64,000 bases of DNA from Streptomyces sp. JHA26 (lineage in GTDB: Bacteria; Actinomycetota; Actinomycetes; Streptomycetales; Streptomycetaceae), in assembly GCF_002005565.1 (NCBI RefSeq), contig NZ_BDJC01000032.1, positions 24,200 to 88,199 of the forward strand, written 5' to 3'. Positions 63,719 through 64,000 of the stretch are shown here, piece by piece. Both the position numbers and the translations under genes were made by a program. The notes beneath the pieces were generated by a model that saw only the letters and a program-made list of their open reading frames with translations, made no database searches and was not told the origin of the DNA. How positions within the stretch are numbered: the stretch's first letter is position 1; each line of letters opens with the position of its first letter.

Positions 63719-64000
63719 ATGCGGGTGCATCGAACGACGACCACCACCACGCTGCTGCTGACCGTGGCCGCCTCGGCCCTGTCCGGCTGTACGACGGTCC
63801 AGCCCTCGGCCGGTCCGGCGGCCGACGCCCGCCCGGCCGCGTCCCCCACGGACGGGCCGGCCGAGCCGCGGGCCCTGCAGGCCCCGGCCCGTGAGGCGCT
63901 GGGGACGACCGGCCCCTCCCCGTCCCCCGGCCGCGCCTCGGACGAGCCGCGCCGCACGGCGCGCCCGACGACTCCGGCGCCGCGCAAGCCCCCGGCCGCC
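63719..64000 (+). CDS. Lipoprotein, 5' part only (runs off the window)
   Basis: 94 codons to the window edge with no stop. Basic residues (RVHRTT), a hydrophobic core (TLLLTVAASAL) and the lipobox LSGC give a lipoprotein signal with Cys at about residue 24. The following segment is Pro/Ala/Ser/Thr-rich, like an extended surface linker. The domain that carries function lies outside the window. GTG at 63725 is an alternative start. Not detectable as a closed reading frame because it is cut by the window end. Confidence 0.7.
   Translation, partial: MRVHRTTTTTTLLLTVAASALSGCTTVQPSAGPAADARPAASPTDGPAEPRALQAPAREALGTTGPSPSPGRASDEPRRTARPTTPAPRKPPAA

Noticed and set aside
1..64000. tRNA, rRNA, CRISPR, insertion sequence or prophage
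   Set aside because: No conserved tRNA arms, rRNA blocks, regularly spaced repeats, transposase or integrase motifs were seen on either strand.

Overview
This window is a stretch of actinobacterial chromosome, almost certainly from a Streptomyces. The base composition is very GC-rich, and third codon positions are nearly saturated with G or C, so every real gene throws long open shadow frames on the other strand. It also carries streptomycete hallmarks: an ATP-binding protein / XRE regulator / DUF397 triplet, a c-di-AMP riboswitch in front of a cell-wall hydrolase, GTGA/ATGA stop-start couplings, TAT-type signals and many leaderless-looking promoters. I see no rRNA, tRNA, CRISPR array, insertion sequence, prophage or biosynthetic megacluster. 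It reads as conserved core chromosome with small accessory patches.

Layout. 1-3.1 kb: the 3' end of an acyltransferase, an NAD-dependent epimerase and a secreted tripeptidyl-aminopeptidase-like hydrolase facing each other across a perfect hairpin. 3.2-7.8 kb: a urease operon in the order ureA-ureB-ureC-ureF-ureG-ureD (minus strand, no ureE). 7.8-9.1 kb: a long divergent control region with a tandem 20-bp repeat and a c-di-AMP riboswitch ahead of an NlpC/P60 hydrolase. 9.2-11.6 kb: a DUF6328-like membrane protein and the ATP-binding / XRE / DUF397 set. 11.7-16.1 kb: biotin genes, bioF divergent from bioB-bioA-bioD. 16-23.9 kb: methyltransferase, F420-type oxidoreductase, GNAT, two CNNM/HlyC-type membrane proteins, SGNH hydrolase, purB and a mismatch uracil glycosylase.

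24-33.7 kb: an ABC exporter pair divergent from a two-component system, a ROK regulator, a GntR regulator with a dre-like operator in its promoter, an ECF41-type sigma factor divergent from an alpha/beta hydrolase, and a TAT-exported PhoD-type phosphatase behind a PHO-box-like repeat. 33.8-44.3 kb: an ACT-GNAT fusion, a Cys/Met gamma-lyase family enzyme divergent from an Lrp regulator, a DUF885 protein, an SDR remnant, a rhodanese, a second Lrp regulator and sbcD-sbcC. 44.5-50.7 kb: YigZ, a degenerate cysteinyl-tRNA-synthetase-like protein, a CoA-binding protein, a YbaK-type deacylase, an XRE-cupin regulator with paired operators, two hexapeptide-repeat proteins, DedA and a hotdog thioesterase.

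50.8-64 kb: tandem paralogous membrane-anchored proteins, a spermidine-synthase-like protein, AlkD-like glycosylase, VTT membrane protein, UppP, SDR, small unknowns, apolipoprotein N-acyltransferase, a Gfo/Idh oxidoreductase, a FAD monooxygenase divergent from its likely TetR repressor with two matching operators, a DinB/DUF664 protein and the start of a lipoprotein.

The items most worth a second look are the CysRS-like pseudo-enzyme, the recurrent TANNNT-N6-start promoters (including an identical element in front of both Lrp genes), the paired operators at the XRE-cupin and TetR loci, the cysteine-rich tail on BioB, and the tandem MWPG paralogs. All functions are read from sequence by eye; no database search was possible.
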